DNA from: Klenkia marina
GTDB taxonomy: Bacteria; Actinomycetota; Actinomycetes; Mycobacteriales; Geodermatophilaceae
DNA: 64,000 nucleotides
Direction: 5' to 3'
Assembly (NCBI RefSeq): GCF_900101025.1
Contig: NZ_FMUH01000002.1
Coordinates: 744,001-808,000, forward strand
Position 1 is the stretch's first letter, and every line of letters begins with the position of its first letter. A program made the position numbers and the translations under genes. The notes beneath the pieces were generated by a model. The model did not search any database. It was not told where the DNA came from and saw nothing but the letters and a program-made list of their open reading frames with translations. Below are positions 28,437 through 48,473 of this stretch, piece after piece.

Positions 28437-29399
28437 GTGACCGACCAGGACCGCACCGGCGACGACGGGCCGGGCGAGGACTCCGCCCGTCCCCGCCCGC
28501 GCCCCACGCCGCGGCCCCGCACGGGCGGCGGCAGGCCCTCGCCGCGGCCCCGCGTCGCCGGGAGCCGCCGCGCCGACGACGACGTCCCGGCGACGCCGTC
28601 GGCCGAGGGGGAGGCCGCCGCACCCCGCCGCCGTCCCGCCCCGCGTCCCCGGGCCGAGGCCGCACCGGCGCCCCGGCCCGCCTCCCGCCCGCGCGGTCGG
28701 GCGGCCGAGCCCGCACCCGAGCCGGCCTCCGAGCGGCCCGGCCGCCGAGGGCTGGGGCGCCTGCGCCGCCGGGACGACGACACGGCCCCGGCCGGCCGCA
28801 CGGGGAGGCGCAGCCCGACGACGACGGGCAGCCGCACGGCCGCGACCGGCACCCGCACGGCCCCGGCCGGCAGCCGCACCGTGGCCCTGGTCCTGGCGGT
28901 GCTGTGCGTGCTCGCGGCCGCCGGCGGAGGCTGGCTGCTGTGGGAGCGGCTGCACCCCAGCACGGTCGACCCGACGATCTTCACCGCCGCGGAGGAGGGC
29001 GTGCAGGCCGTCTACGCCTACGACTACCAGGACTCCGACGGCAGCGTGCAGCGCAAGCTCGACGCGCTCACCGGTGACCTGCGCGATCAGTACGAGACCG
29101 ACCTCTCCTCCGGCGGCATCATCGACACCTACCAGCAGGTGTCGGCGACCACGAGCTACGACGTGCTCGAGGTGGGCCTGCAGCAGGTGAACGAGTCGCA
29201 GGACCAGGCCACGCTCGTCGTGTTCGGCCAGTACGTGGTGACCTCGGTCAACTCGGGGAACCAGGCCGCGCCGACCGGGTCGGAGTGCACCGTCACCGAC
29301 GACGGCGCGCAGTCGTGCACGCAGACGGTGCGGGTGACCGTGACCGACACCGACGACGGCTGGAAGATCAGCGAGCTCACGCTCCTGACCAGCAGCTGA
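28437..29399 (+). CDS. Mce-associated membrane protein (second), Arg/Pro-rich N terminus
   Basis: A 320-residue accessory protein seven bases after the first. About 145 N-terminal residues are an unusual Arg/Pro/Ala-rich stretch (short RPRP, PRPRTG and GSRTA/GTRTA repeats), strongly basic. A membrane segment (about 144-166) and a Mas-like C-terminal domain follow (TAAEEGVQAVYAYDY, SVQRKLDALTGDLRDQY, and RVTVTDTDDGWKISEL). The basic segment is cytoplasmic if the topology matches relatives, and could contact lipids or nucleic acid; that is speculation. GTG start at 28437. Confidence 0.82.
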   Translation: MTDQDRTGDDGPGEDSARPRPRPTPRPRTGGGRPSPRPRVAGSRRADDDVPATPSAEGEAAAPRRRPAPRPRAEAAPAPRPASRPRGRAAEPAPEPASERPGRRGLGRLRRRDDDTAPAGRTGRRSPTTTGSRTAATGTRTAPAGSRTVALVLAVLCVLAAAGGGWLLWERLHPSTVDPTIFTAAEEGVQAVYAYDYQDSDGSVQRKLDALTGDLRDQYETDLSSGGIIDTYQQVSATTSYDVLEVGLQQVNESQDQATLVVFGQYVVTSVNSGNQAAPTGSECTVTDDGAQSCTQTVRVTVTDTDDGWKISELTLLTSS

Positions 29400-29484
29400 G
29401 CCGGCACCGGCGCGCCCGGCTGTCGCCCGGGCCGCGTCGCTGGCATCATCTCCGCCGGAGCCGCTGAGCCCTCCGACCCCGACG

Positions 29485-29513
29485 TGGACATCTGTCCCGT
29501 ATGCGGGTAGGGT
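29485..29513 (+). promoter_or_regulatory. rpoB promoter
   Basis: TGGACA (29485-29490) and TAGGGT (29508-29513) with an exact 17-base spacer, in the 309-base gap before rpoB. The -10 fits the actinobacterial TANNNT consensus. The resulting leader is about 190 bases; no strong hairpin was noticed in it. Confidence 0.75.
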
Positions 29514-29708
29514 CTCCTGTTGCGCTGCCCTCTGACTGCCTGCCCGCCGAGCCGGGTCACCAGAGGTGCCCCGGGAACACGACGGGCCACCTCTTCGCTG
29601 ACCACGACGAACGGGTGACCATCGGCCGTCGAAGTCGCAGCGCCGACACCGCCGACGACGACCCGCACCGACCGCCCGCACGTCGTGAGGTCCTTGGAAG
29701 GACGCATC

Positions 29709-33206
<3,498 letters not shown>

Positions 33207-33213
33207 TCGTCCG

Positions 33214-33244
33214 CCGGCCGGCCCCGTGACCCGGGGCCGGCCGG
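33214..33244 (+). other. rpoB-rpoC intergenic hairpin
   Basis: A 13-bp stem (CCGGCCGGCCCCG at 33214-33226 with its complement at 33232-33244) closes a TGACC loop. There is no T tract, so full termination is unlikely; it may be a processing or pausing element between the coupled genes. Confidence 0.55.
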
Positions 33245-33298
33245 CCACCCCCTCGTGACTCAAGAAACGAAGAACTAGCCCCGGAAAGGGGTAACAAG

Positions 33299-37207
<3,909 letters not shown>

Positions 37208-37219
37208 TCCGCTGACCGA

Positions 37220-37261
37220 CAGGAGGGCCCCGCACACCACCCGGTGTGCGGGGCCCTCCTG
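37220..37261. terminator. bidirectional terminator after rpoC
   Basis: A perfect 19-bp stem (37220-37238 with 37243-37261) and the loop ACCC, shared by rpoC and the convergent oxidoreductase gene, whose stop lies nine bases further on. Confidence 0.92.
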
Positions 37262-37270
37262 CGTGTGCGC

Positions 37271-38311
37271 TCAGTGCGCGATGCGCGCCAGTGCCTCGAC
37301 GGTGCGGCGGCGCCCGGCGGGGGAGTCGTCCAGCGGCTGCGCGGTGAGGGTCGTGACCCCCGCCTCCGCGAAGGCGGCCACCCGCTCGGCCACCCAGGAC
37401 TCGGGCCCGATCAGCGAGGTCTGCCGGACCAGTTCGTCCGGCACGGCGGCCGCGGCCTCGTCCTTGCGGCCGGCCAGGTAGAGGTCCTGGATGGTGGCCG
37501 CCTCGTCGGCGAACCCGTAGCGCACGGCGAGGTCGTTGTAGAAGTTCTTGCCCTTGGCGCCCATGCCGCCGACGTACAGGGCGACGCCGTGCTTGACGAA
37601 CTCCAGCAGGTGCTCGACGTCGTCCCCGATGGCCACCGGGACACCGGCGACGACGCCCAGGTCGCCCAGTGCGGGGTCACGCTTGGCCTTCCCGGCGGCC
37701 AGCGGGGCGCCCCAGACGTCGGCGGCCTTCTCCGGGTGGAAGAAGATGGGCTCCCAGACCTCGGCGATCTCGGCGGCGAGCTCGACGTTCTTCGGCCCGA
37801 TCGCCGCCAGCATGACCGGGATCCGCTCGCGCAGCGGTGTGTTGATGAGCTTGAGCGGCTTGCCCAGCCCGGTGCCCTGGTCGGCAGGCAGGGGGATCGT
37901 GTACTTCGGCCCGGCGTGCTCGAGGCGCTCCCGCCGCCAGACCGATCGGCAGATCTCGACGACCTCGCGGGTGCGGGCGAGCGGCGCGTCGTAGGGGACC
38001 CCGTGCCAGCCCTCGACGACCTGCGGGCCCGACGCCCCCAGGCCCAGGGTGAAGCGGCCGTCGGAGACGAGGTCGAGACCGGCGGCGGTCATGGCCGTCA
38101 GGGCCGGGGTCCGGCTGTAGATCGGCAGGATCCCGCTGATCAGCTCGACGCGGTCGGTGACCGCCGCCAGGTAGCCCAGCTGGCTGACCGCGTCGAAGGT
38201 GTAGACCTCGGCGACCATCGCGACGTCGAGGCCGACCTGCTCGAGGTCGACGATCTCCTGCGCGGTCTGCCGGAAGTCCCCGGCGTAGCTGGTCTGGATG
38301 CCGATGCGCAC
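37271..38311 (-). CDS. LLM class F420-dependent oxidoreductase
   Basis: A 346-residue luciferase-like (TIM-barrel) oxidoreductase of the type that uses coenzyme F420 in actinobacteria. Visible blocks are VAMVAEVYTFDAVSQLGYLA, ISGILPIYSRTPALTAMTAA, DGRFTLGLGASGPQVVEGWHG and the LAAIGPKNVELAAEIAE strand. The substrate is unknown; FMN use cannot be excluded. The GTG at 38311 follows GAGGAGGCACGC, so the longer open frame reading upstream is not used. The gene is on the minus strand and converges on rpoC. Confidence 0.88.
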   Translation of the reverse strand: MRIGIQTSYAGDFRQTAQEIVDLEQVGLDVAMVAEVYTFDAVSQLGYLAAVTDRVELISGILPIYSRTPALTAMTAAGLDLVSDGRFTLGLGASGPQVVEGWHGVPYDAPLARTREVVEICRSVWRRERLEHAGPKYTIPLPADQGTGLGKPLKLINTPLRERIPVMLAAIGPKNVELAAEIAEVWEPIFFHPEKAADVWGAPLAAGKAKRDPALGDLGVVAGVPVAIGDDVEHLLEFVKHGVALYVGGMGAKGKNFYNDLAVRYGFADEAATIQDLYLAGRKDEAAAAVPDELVRQTSLIGPESWVAERVAAFAEAGVTTLTAQPLDDSPAGRRRTVEALARIAH

Positions 38312-38393
38312 GCGTGCCTCCTCGTCCGGGGCGTCCACGCCGACACCCCCGTCGGGCAGCACCTTGCCACGGGTCGGGACGGGCGGCGCCGGT

Positions 38394-38618
38394 TCAGGTG
38401 GCGGGGAGGGTCCGCACCGTGCCGATGACCCGGGTGACCACCGCGACGCCGTCGACATGACCCGGCACGCGGGCGCCGGCGGCGGCCTCGGCCAGGTCCA
38501 CGCGCAGCACGTAGTCCGCGTCCTGCCGGGTCAGCCCGACGCCGGAGACGCCGGGGACGCCGGCCAGGCGGGCGGTCAGCTCCGCCTTGGCGGCGCGTGC
38601 GGTGCTCCGGTCGGTCAC
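38394..38618 (-). CDS. 74-residue protein resembling the N-domain of the adjacent peptidase
   Basis: Small hypothetical protein beginning with GTG at 38618, 56 bases downstream of the peptidase gene on the same strand. The pattern is a helix (AKAELTARLAG), VSGVGL, a strand (YVLRVDLAE) and VTRVIGTVRTLPAT. The same order occurs in residues 8-87 of the neighbouring peptidase ([39 protein letters not shown]). It therefore looks like a free-standing copy of that N-terminal domain. No signal peptide is seen. An inhibitor, chaperone or pro-domain role is possible but unproven. Confidence 0.6.
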   Translation of the reverse strand: MTDRSTARAAKAELTARLAGVPGVSGVGLTRQDADYVLRVDLAEAAAGARVPGHVDGVAVVTRVIGTVRTLPAT

Positions 38619-38674
38619 GCCCCCATGGTGGACCCGTGCCCGCCGCCGGTCCAGCGACGGGCACGGCCGCGTGG

Positions 38675-39652
38675 TCAGCCCTGCGCGACGAAGGCCAGCC
38701 CGAGCACCCGCAGGACGGTGGCGAGGGGGTTGGCGAAGGTGACCCCGCCACCGGCCGATCCCCCCGTCGAGGAGCCGGCGAACAGCAGACCCAGGGGAGC
38801 CCGGTCGCTGCTGCGCCAGATGACCGAGCCGGAGTCGCCGCCCTCGCTGAACGAGCCCTGCAGTCCCTCGACCTCGATCTGGTCGTCGAAGGTGTGCACC
38901 ACGCCCTCGCCGTACTGCACGCCGACGCCGTCGACCTCGACCGCCGTGATCCGGCCCCGGGTGTGCCCGGTGGTCCGCCCGACCTTCTCCACCAGCTCGT
39001 CGGGGTCGACCTCGTCGGCGGGCAGCACCGCACCGAGCAGCGCGCCGCCGGGGTAGGCGGCCGGGTCGGCGGCGACACCCTCGTCGAGGGCCGCGACGGC
39101 TGCGTCGACCAGGTTGCCGGTGGCCACGAACCGCTCGAAGGCGGTCAGGGTGCCCACGCGGTCGGCAGCCGTGCCGCCGTCGGCCGGACCGGGCTGCAGC
39201 ACTGGGTCGCCCACCGACGCCGCGTCGCTGGCAGCCAGCACGTGGTTGTTGGACAGGACGAGCAGACCGTCGACGTCGCGTCGCGTGACGAAACCGCCGA
39301 GGGTCCCCGCCGTCACGGTCGGGTGCGCCACCGAGATGCCGGGGACCAGCGGGCGGGTGCGCCGCTGGAGCTGCTCCGGGGTGGGGGAGCGCTGCGGGCG
39401 GACCGGGCCGATGACCCGGACGTCGACCTCGGACCGCGCGGCGTCGTCGAGCGCGCCGAGGACCAGGGCCGCGTCGGCCTCGGCGAGCAGGCGGACGGCG
39501 AGGTGGACCTGGCCCGGGGCCACCGGGGCCAGGCCCAGGGCGATGCCGCTCCACCCACCCGGAGCCCCGCTGGCCACCACGGCGCTCGGAGGTGCCTCGG
39601 ACAGCCGGCGGGACAGCAGGGCCTTGAGCTCGCGGGCGGTGTCGACGTGCAC
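38675..39652 (-). CDS. trypsin-like serine peptidase
   Basis: A 325-residue S1-type peptidase. Residues about 1-95 form a small alpha/beta N-domain; the protease domain then shows His137 in LSNNHVLAAS, Asp183 in NLVDAAVAALDE and Ser274 in EGGDSGSVIW, a complete catalytic triad. FVTRRDVDGLLVLSNNH is typical of Nal1-like or bacterial trypsin-like proteases that are not secreted. No signal peptide is visible, so it may be cytoplasmic. GTG at 39652 follows GGAGGCCACC. The gene is upstream of the 74-residue protein on the same strand. Substrate unknown. Confidence 0.82.
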   Translation of the reverse strand: MHVDTARELKALLSRRLSEAPPSAVVASGAPGGWSGIALGLAPVAPGQVHLAVRLLAEADAALVLGALDDAARSEVDVRVIGPVRPQRSPTPEQLQRRTRPLVPGISVAHPTVTAGTLGGFVTRRDVDGLLVLSNNHVLAASDAASVGDPVLQPGPADGGTAADRVGTLTAFERFVATGNLVDAAVAALDEGVAADPAAYPGGALLGAVLPADEVDPDELVEKVGRTTGHTRGRITAVEVDGVGVQYGEGVVHTFDDQIEVEGLQGSFSEGGDSGSVIWRSSDRAPLGLLFAGSSTGGSAGGGVTFANPLATVLRVLGLAFVAQG

Positions 39653-39982
39653 GGTGGCCTCCGGGGTGACGGTGCTGCGGGTGACGACTGGGTACCCGAC
39701 CGTAGGCGGAGGGTCCGACAGCCACCGGCTCCGCACCGACCGACCCCGGGCCGATCACCGGCCCGGCACCGCGTCCCCCGGGTGCCGTCCGAGGGCGCCC
39801 GGGCCGGGGAGGGCCGCGGACGACGTGCGGGGTACCATGGGCGACGGTTCGATCCCGGCCGGCCACCGCCCGGGGGTGCTGCACCCCCTCGTGATGGCCG
39901 GGCCCGCACCCGCAGCACCCCGCCGACCCCGGTCGGTGGACGCGGCGGGAGCGGCGCCCGCACTGGCGTGACGTACCCGGCT
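39653..39982. other. intergenic region between peptidase and rpsL promoter
   Basis: No convincing gene in this 330-base part. It holds a GGGGGTG/CACCCCC hairpin (39872-39888) and probably the minus-strand promoter of the peptidase gene, which could not be pinned down. Confidence 0.5.
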
Positions 39983-40011
39983 TTGACCGGGTGATCCCGC
40001 CCGGGTATCGT
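39983..40011 (+). promoter_or_regulatory. rpsL operon promoter
   Basis: TTGACC (39983-39988) and TATCGT (40006-40011) separated by exactly 17 bases. This is the best promoter match in the window and serves rpsL-rpsG-fusA-tuf. Confidence 0.85.
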
Positions 40012-40339
40012 GGTCAGCCGTGCCCAGGATTCATCCTGGGCCTGCTCCACTCGTGGTGCACCTGGGTGACCGGGCCGATCTCCGGATCGCCTGGACGCCA
40101 GGGGGTCCCGCCCGGCTCCGGCCGGGTGAGCGGTCCAGCGGCACGCGCGAGGGGCGACCACGTCCGATTCGATCGCGGACCGGTTCACGGCAAGGGCGAC
40201 ACGCCCGAGCGCGGGGGCCGGGGCGGGGTGCGGACGGGCCCTGGAGCAGGGCCGGAGCACCTCCGGCGACAGCCACCAGGCACAAGCAACGCACTCATCC
40301 AGAGCACGACCCAGCGCAGGCAGGAGTTCAAGGCCACCC
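40012..40339 (+). promoter_or_regulatory. long structured rpsL 5' leader
   Basis: About 320 bases lie between the likely transcription start (near 40018) and the rpsL ATG. A 9-bp hairpin GCCCAGGAT/ATCCTGGGC (40022-40041) sits right at the 5' end. Open frames inside are short and not conserved in appearance. The length suggests regulation, for example by S7 or S12 binding, but no known motif was matched. Confidence 0.55.
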
Positions 40340-40714
40340 ATGCCCACGATCCAGCAGCTGGTCCGCAAGGGCCGCGAGGACAAGGTCGAGAAGACCAAGA
40401 CCCCGGCGTTGAAGGGTTCCCCCCAGCGTCGCGGCGTGTGCACGCGCGTCTACACGACGACGCCGAAGAAGCCGAACTCGGCGCTGCGCAAGGTCGCTCG
40501 CGTCCGGCTCACCAGTGGCGTCGAGGTCACCGCGTACATCCCCGGCGTCGGCCACAACCTGCAGGAGCACTCGATGGTGCTCGTGCGCGGTGGCCGCGTG
40601 AAGGACCTCCCCGGCGTCCGCTACAAGATCATCCGTGGCTCCCTGGACACCCAGGCGGTCCGCGGTCGCAAGCAGGCTCGCAGCCGGTACGGCGCGAAGA
40701 AGGAGAAGAGCTGA
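40340..40714 (+). CDS. rpsL: 30S ribosomal protein S12
   Basis: The 124-residue S12 at the decoding centre. The [11 protein letters not shown] and [10 protein letters not shown] loops hold Lys43 and Lys88, the usual streptomycin-sensitive residues. ATG start. rpsG follows after a single base. Confidence 0.99.
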   Translation: MPTIQQLVRKGREDKVEKTKTPALKGSPQRRGVCTRVYTTTPKKPNSALRKVARVRLTSGVEVTAYIPGVGHNLQEHSMVLVRGGRVKDLPGVRYKIIRGSLDTQAVRGRKQARSRYGAKKEKS

Positions 40715-40715
40715 C

Positions 40716-41186
40716 ATGCCCCGCAAGGGACCTGCCCCGCGTCGTCCGCTCGTCGCCGACCCGGTCTACCAGTCGCCGCTGGTGACCCAGCTGGTGAACA
40801 AGGTGCTCGTCGACGGCAAGCGCTCGGTCGCCGAGGCGATCGTCTACGGCGCCCTCGAGGGCTGCCGGGCCAAGACCGACACCGACCCGGTCGTCACGCT
40901 CAAGCGCGCGCTGGACAACGTCAAGCCCGCCCTCGAGGTGCGCAGCCGCCGCGTCGGTGGTGCCACCTACCAGGTGCCGATCGAGGTGCGCGCCTCGCGC
41001 AGCACCACGCTCGGCCTGCGCTGGCTCATCCAGTACTCCCGGTCGCGTCGTGAGAAGACGATGACCGAGCGTCTGATGAACGAGCTGCTCGACGCCAGCA
41101 ACGGCCTCGGTGCCGCGGTCAAGCGCCGCGAGGACACGCACAAGATGGCCGAGTCGAACAAGGCCTTCGCGCACTACCGCTGGTGA
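40716..41186 (+). CDS. rpsG: 30S ribosomal protein S7
   Basis: The 156-residue S7, which nucleates assembly of the 30S head and contacts E-site tRNA; in Escherichia coli it represses the str operon. Starts [20 protein letters not shown] at ATG 40716, with AGAAGGAGAAG upstream inside rpsL. The 27 upstream open codons lie in rpsL and are not used. [21 protein letters not shown] ends the protein. Confidence 0.99.
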   Translation: MPRKGPAPRRPLVADPVYQSPLVTQLVNKVLVDGKRSVAEAIVYGALEGCRAKTDTDPVVTLKRALDNVKPALEVRSRRVGGATYQVPIEVRASRSTTLGLRWLIQYSRSRREKTMTERLMNELLDASNGLGAAVKRREDTHKMAESNKAFAHYRW

Positions 41187-41191
41187 TCACC

Positions 41192-41226
41192 GGCGGCTGG
41201 TGAGACCACCAGCGCCACCAGCCGCC
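41192..41226 (+). other. rpsG-fusA intergenic hairpin
   Basis: An 11-bp stem GGCGGCTGGTG (41192-41202) with CACCAGCCGCC (41216-41226). An alternative inner hairpin, GGTG/CACC, shares the left arm. This may be a regulatory or processing element in the str operon. Confidence 0.5.
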
Positions 41227-41290
41227 ACCCGCGGCGACCGCCCGGACGATCCCGGGCCCCGCGTCAGGAACCAAGCAGGAAGGGCTCGAC

Positions 41291-43378
<2,088 letters not shown>

Positions 43379-43428
43379 CCAGAGTTTCGCGCAGCACTGC
43401 GACCAGACCAACCCAGAGAGGAACCCCA

Positions 43429-44622
<1,194 letters not shown>

Positions 44623-44628
44623 GTCCCC

Positions 44629-44660
44629 GGTGGGCGGCGGCCTGAGCGCCGCCGCCCACC
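44629..44660 (+). terminator. hairpin after tuf
   Basis: A 13-bp stem GGTGGGCGGCGGC/GCCGCCGCCCACC with a six-base loop begins six bases after the tuf stop. Two copies of the palindrome ACCCGGGT (44661-44668 and 44685-44692) follow and can pair with each other. Together they probably reduce read-through from the str operon into the S10 operon. Confidence 0.65.
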
Positions 44661-44749
44661 ACCCGGGTCTGCCCGGGAGCACCAACCCGGGTCAACCGAC
44701 CCAGCAACGACTTCCAGCAACACCCGATCGGCAGGAGCGAGACAAGGCG

Positions 44750-45055
44750 ATGGCGGGACAGAAGATCCGCATCCGGCTGAAGGCCTACGACCACGAGGCC
44801 ATCGATGCCTCGGCGCGGCGCATCGTGGACACGGTGACGAAGACCGGAGCGCGCGTCGTCGGCCCGGTGCCGCTGCCGACCGAGAAGAACGTGTACTGCG
44901 TCATCCGTTCGCCGCACAAGTACAAGGACTCGCGCGAGCACTTCGAGATGCGCACCCACAAGCGGCTCATCGACATCCTCGATCCGACGCCGAAGACGGT
45001 CGACGCGCTCATGCGCATCGACCTGCCGGCCTCGGTCGACGTCAACATCCAGTAG
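44750..45055 (+). CDS. rpsJ: 30S ribosomal protein S10
   Basis: The 101-residue S10 (NusE), a ribosomal head protein that also pairs with NusB in antitermination and binds NusG. Starts [19 protein letters not shown] at ATG 44750; [20 protein letters not shown] is typical. First gene of the S10 operon. Confidence 0.99.
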   Translation: MAGQKIRIRLKAYDHEAIDASARRIVDTVTKTGARVVGPVPLPTEKNVYCVIRSPHKYKDSREHFEMRTHKRLIDILDPTPKTVDALMRIDLPASVDVNIQ

Positions 45056-45068
45056 GGGCACCAAGACA

Positions 45069-45734
45069 ATGGCGAGCACATTCCGTGGTCTCCTCGGCGA
45101 GAAGCTGGGGATGACCCAGGTCTTCGACGAGAACAACCGCATCGTGCCGATCACCGTGGTCAAGGCCGGCCCGTGCGTGGTCACCCAGGTGCGCACCCCC
45201 GAGGTGGACGGCTACTCGGCCATCCAGATCGGGTTCGGCGCGATCGACCCCCGCAAGGTGAACAAGCCCGAGGGCGGGCACTTCGCCAAGGCGGGCGTCA
45301 CGCCGCGACGGCACCTGGTCGAGCTGCGCACGAAGGACGCCGGCGAGTACACGGTCGGTCAGGAGCTGACCGCCGACGTGCTGGCGGACCTCGCGACCGT
45401 CGACGTGATCGGCAAGAGCAAGGGCAAGGGCACCGCCGGTGTCATGAAGCGCCACGGGTTCAAGGGCCTGGGCGCGGGGCACGGCGTGCAGCGCAAGCAC
45501 CGCTCGCCCGGCTCGATCGGTGGCTGCGCCACCCCGGGTCGCGTGTTCAAGGGCATGCGCATGGCCGGCCGGATGGGTGCGGTCACCACGACCACCCTGT
45601 CCCTGAAGGTCCACAAGGTCGACACGGAGAAGGGCCTGGTGCTCATCAAGGGCGCCGTCCCCGGTCCGAAGGGTGGGTTGCTCCTGGTCCGCTCGGCGGT
45701 CAAGGGTGGCCCCGTGGGGAGTGACACGAAGTGA
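45069..45734 (+). CDS. rplC: 50S ribosomal protein L3
   Basis: The 221-residue L3 near the peptidyl-transferase centre. [20 protein letters not shown] and [20 protein letters not shown] mark the loop that reaches into the centre. ATG start; its TGA overlaps the rplD GTG (GTGA). Confidence 0.99.
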   Translation: MASTFRGLLGEKLGMTQVFDENNRIVPITVVKAGPCVVTQVRTPEVDGYSAIQIGFGAIDPRKVNKPEGGHFAKAGVTPRRHLVELRTKDAGEYTVGQELTADVLADLATVDVIGKSKGKGTAGVMKRHGFKGLGAGHGVQRKHRSPGSIGGCATPGRVFKGMRMAGRMGAVTTTTLSLKVHKVDTEKGLVLIKGAVPGPKGGLLLVRSAVKGGPVGSDTK

Positions 45735-46501
45735 CCAGCTCGCAGACGTCCGAGCGCGTCGACCGCACGGTCGACGTCCTCGACCCGGCCGGCAAGAAGA
45801 CCGGCACCGCGACCCTCCCGGGCGCGCTGTTCGACGCCAACGCCAACATCTCGCTGATGCACCAGGTCGTGGTGGCCCAGCTCGCCGCCGCTCGCCAGGG
45901 CACCCACGCGACGAAGACGCGCGCCCAGGTCAGCGGCACCGGCGCCAAGCCCTACCGCCAGAAGGGCACGGGCCGGGCCCGCCAGGGTTCGCTGCGTGCG
46001 CCGCAGTTCGAGGGCGGTGGCATCTCGCACGGCCCGCAGCCGCGCAACTACGAGCAGAAGACCCCGAAGAAGATGAAGGCCGCCGCACTGCGCGCTGCCC
46101 TCTCCGACCGGGCCCGCGAGGGCCGGGTGCACGTGGTCTCCGCGTTCGTGACCGGCGACGCCCCGTCGACCAAGGTCGCCCTCGCCGCGCTGAACGCGGT
46201 CAGCACCGCCAAGCGCGTGCTGGTCGTCCTGGACCGCGACGACGTCCTCAACTGGGTGAGCCTGCGCAACCTCGCGCACGTGCACCTGCTCGAGGCCGGC
46301 CAGCTCAACACCTACGACGTGCTGTGCTCCGACGAGGTGGTCTTCACCGAGGCCGCCCTCGCCGAGTACGTGGCCGGCCCCGTCAAGGGCAAGAGCGGCC
46401 GCGGCCGGGCCAGCAGCTCCGAGCTGCCGGACCTGGAGACCCACGAGATCGACAGCGAGGTGCCCTCGGTGGCTCCCGCGACCACCGAGGAGAAGGCATG
46501 A
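45731..46501 (+). CDS. rplD: 50S ribosomal protein L4, extended C terminus
   Basis: The 256-residue L4, which lines the exit tunnel near the macrolide site ([20 protein letters not shown]). The normal core ends around residue 220, and about 30 extra residues form an acidic tail ([20 protein letters not shown]). GTG start overlapping the rplC stop. Its stop overlaps rplW. Confidence 0.98.
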   Translation: MTSSQTSERVDRTVDVLDPAGKKTGTATLPGALFDANANISLMHQVVVAQLAAARQGTHATKTRAQVSGTGAKPYRQKGTGRARQGSLRAPQFEGGGISHGPQPRNYEQKTPKKMKAAALRAALSDRAREGRVHVVSAFVTGDAPSTKVALAALNAVSTAKRVLVVLDRDDVLNWVSLRNLAHVHLLEAGQLNTYDVLCSDEVVFTEAALAEYVAGPVKGKSGRGRASSSELPDLETHEIDSEVPSVAPATTEEKA

Positions 46502-46800
46502 GCGTCCGCGACCCCCGGGACGTCCTGCTGTCCCCGGTCATCTCGGAGAAGAGCTACGGGCTGCTCGACGAGAACAAGTACACGTTCATCGTCCGCCCCG
46601 ACGCGAACAAGACCCAGATCAAGATCGCTGTGCAGCAGGTCTTCAACGTGAAGGTCCTGTCCGTGAACACGATCAACCGACCGGGCAAGCGGAAGCGCTC
46701 CAAGGGCGCCGTGATGGGCAAGCGCAAGGACACCAAGCGCGCCATCGTCTCCGTCGCCGCCGGCGACCGCATCGAGCTCTTCGGCGGCCCGGGCGCCTGA
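46498..46800 (+). CDS. rplW: 50S ribosomal protein L23
   Basis: The 100-residue L23 at the exit-tunnel mouth, docking site for trigger factor and SRP. Starts [20 protein letters not shown] at ATG 46498, overlapping the rplD stop (ATGA). [20 protein letters not shown] is the rRNA-binding extension. Confidence 0.99.
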   Translation: MSVRDPRDVLLSPVISEKSYGLLDENKYTFIVRPDANKTQIKIAVQQVFNVKVLSVNTINRPGKRKRSKGAVMGKRKDTKRAIVSVAAGDRIELFGGPGA

Positions 46801-46855
46801 CCGCGCACCGGACCAGCGACCTCACGCCAGATCAGACAGGGACTGAGTAGGAACC

Positions 46856-47689
<834 letters not shown>

Positions 47690-47706
47690 GCGGGTAGGGG
47701 AAGACA

Positions 47707-47988
47707 ATGCCAAGGAGCCTGAAGAAGGGCCCGTTCGTCGACGACCACCTGCTCGCCAAGGTGGACGCCCAGAACGAGAAGGGCACCAAGAACGTCATCC
47801 GCACCTGGTCGCGGCGTTCGACGATCATCCCGGACATGCTCGGCCACACGCTGGCCGTGCACGACGGTCGCAAGCACGTCCCGGTCTTCGTGACCGAGGC
47901 CATGGTCGGGCACAAGCTCGGCGAGTTCGCGCCCACGCGTACCTTCCGTGGGCACGTCAAGGACGACCGTCGGTCGCGGCGCGGCTGA
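47707..47988 (+). CDS. rpsS: 30S ribosomal protein S19
   Basis: The 93-residue S19 of the 30S head, which binds the A-site finger and S13. [20 protein letters not shown] and [16 protein letters not shown] are conserved. ATG start, 17 bases after rplB. Confidence 0.99.
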   Translation: MPRSLKKGPFVDDHLLAKVDAQNEKGTKNVIRTWSRRSTIIPDMLGHTLAVHDGRKHVPVFVTEAMVGHKLGEFAPTRTFRGHVKDDRRSRRG

Positions 47989-48008
47989 GCGGACGAGGAG
48001 AACCTGAG

Positions 48009-48473
48009 ATGACTTCCCAGCTGGGGACCGACGCACCGGTCGCCCGGGCCACGGCCCGGTTCGTCCGCGTCACCCCGATGAAGGCCCGGCGGGTGGTGGA
48101 CATGGTCCGCTACCTGCCCACCGACGAGGCGCTGGCGCTGCTGCGCTTCGCCCCCCAGACCGCCAGCGAGCCGGTGGCCAAGGTCGTCGCCTCCGCGGTG
48201 GCCAACGCCGAGCACAACCTGCAGCTCGACCCGACGGCCCTGGTCATCAGTGCCGCCTACGTCGACGAGGGCCCGACCCTCAAGCGCATCCGGCCGCGTG
48301 CCCAGGGGCGTGCTTTCCGCATCAACAAGCGCACCTCGCACATCACCGTCGAGGTCAGCGAGGTCGCCTCGAGCGCCGAGCTCGCCGCGCGGTCCCGCAA
48401 GGCACGCCGCGACTCGGGCCAGCACGGCCCGGCGGCGCAGCAGAAGACCAACTCGAAGGGAGGGACCCGCTAG
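48009..48473 (+). CDS. rplV: 50S ribosomal protein L22
   Basis: The 154-residue L22, whose hairpin forms part of the exit tunnel. The core includes [20 protein letters not shown] and [20 protein letters not shown]. About 30 residues of basic, polar tail follow the normal end. ATG start; its TAG overlaps rpsC by one base. Confidence 0.98.
   Translation: MTSQLGTDAPVARATARFVRVTPMKARRVVDMVRYLPTDEALALLRFAPQTASEPVAKVVASAVANAEHNLQLDPTALVISAAYVDEGPTLKRIRPRAQGRAFRINKRTSHITVEVSEVASSAELAARSRKARRDSGQHGPAAQQKTNSKGGTR

Noticed and set aside
44661-44692. Repeated ACCCGGGT palindromes as operator sites
   Set aside because: The core CCCGGG is expected often in GC-rich DNA. Pairing of the two copies next to the tuf hairpin is a simpler explanation than a repressor site.
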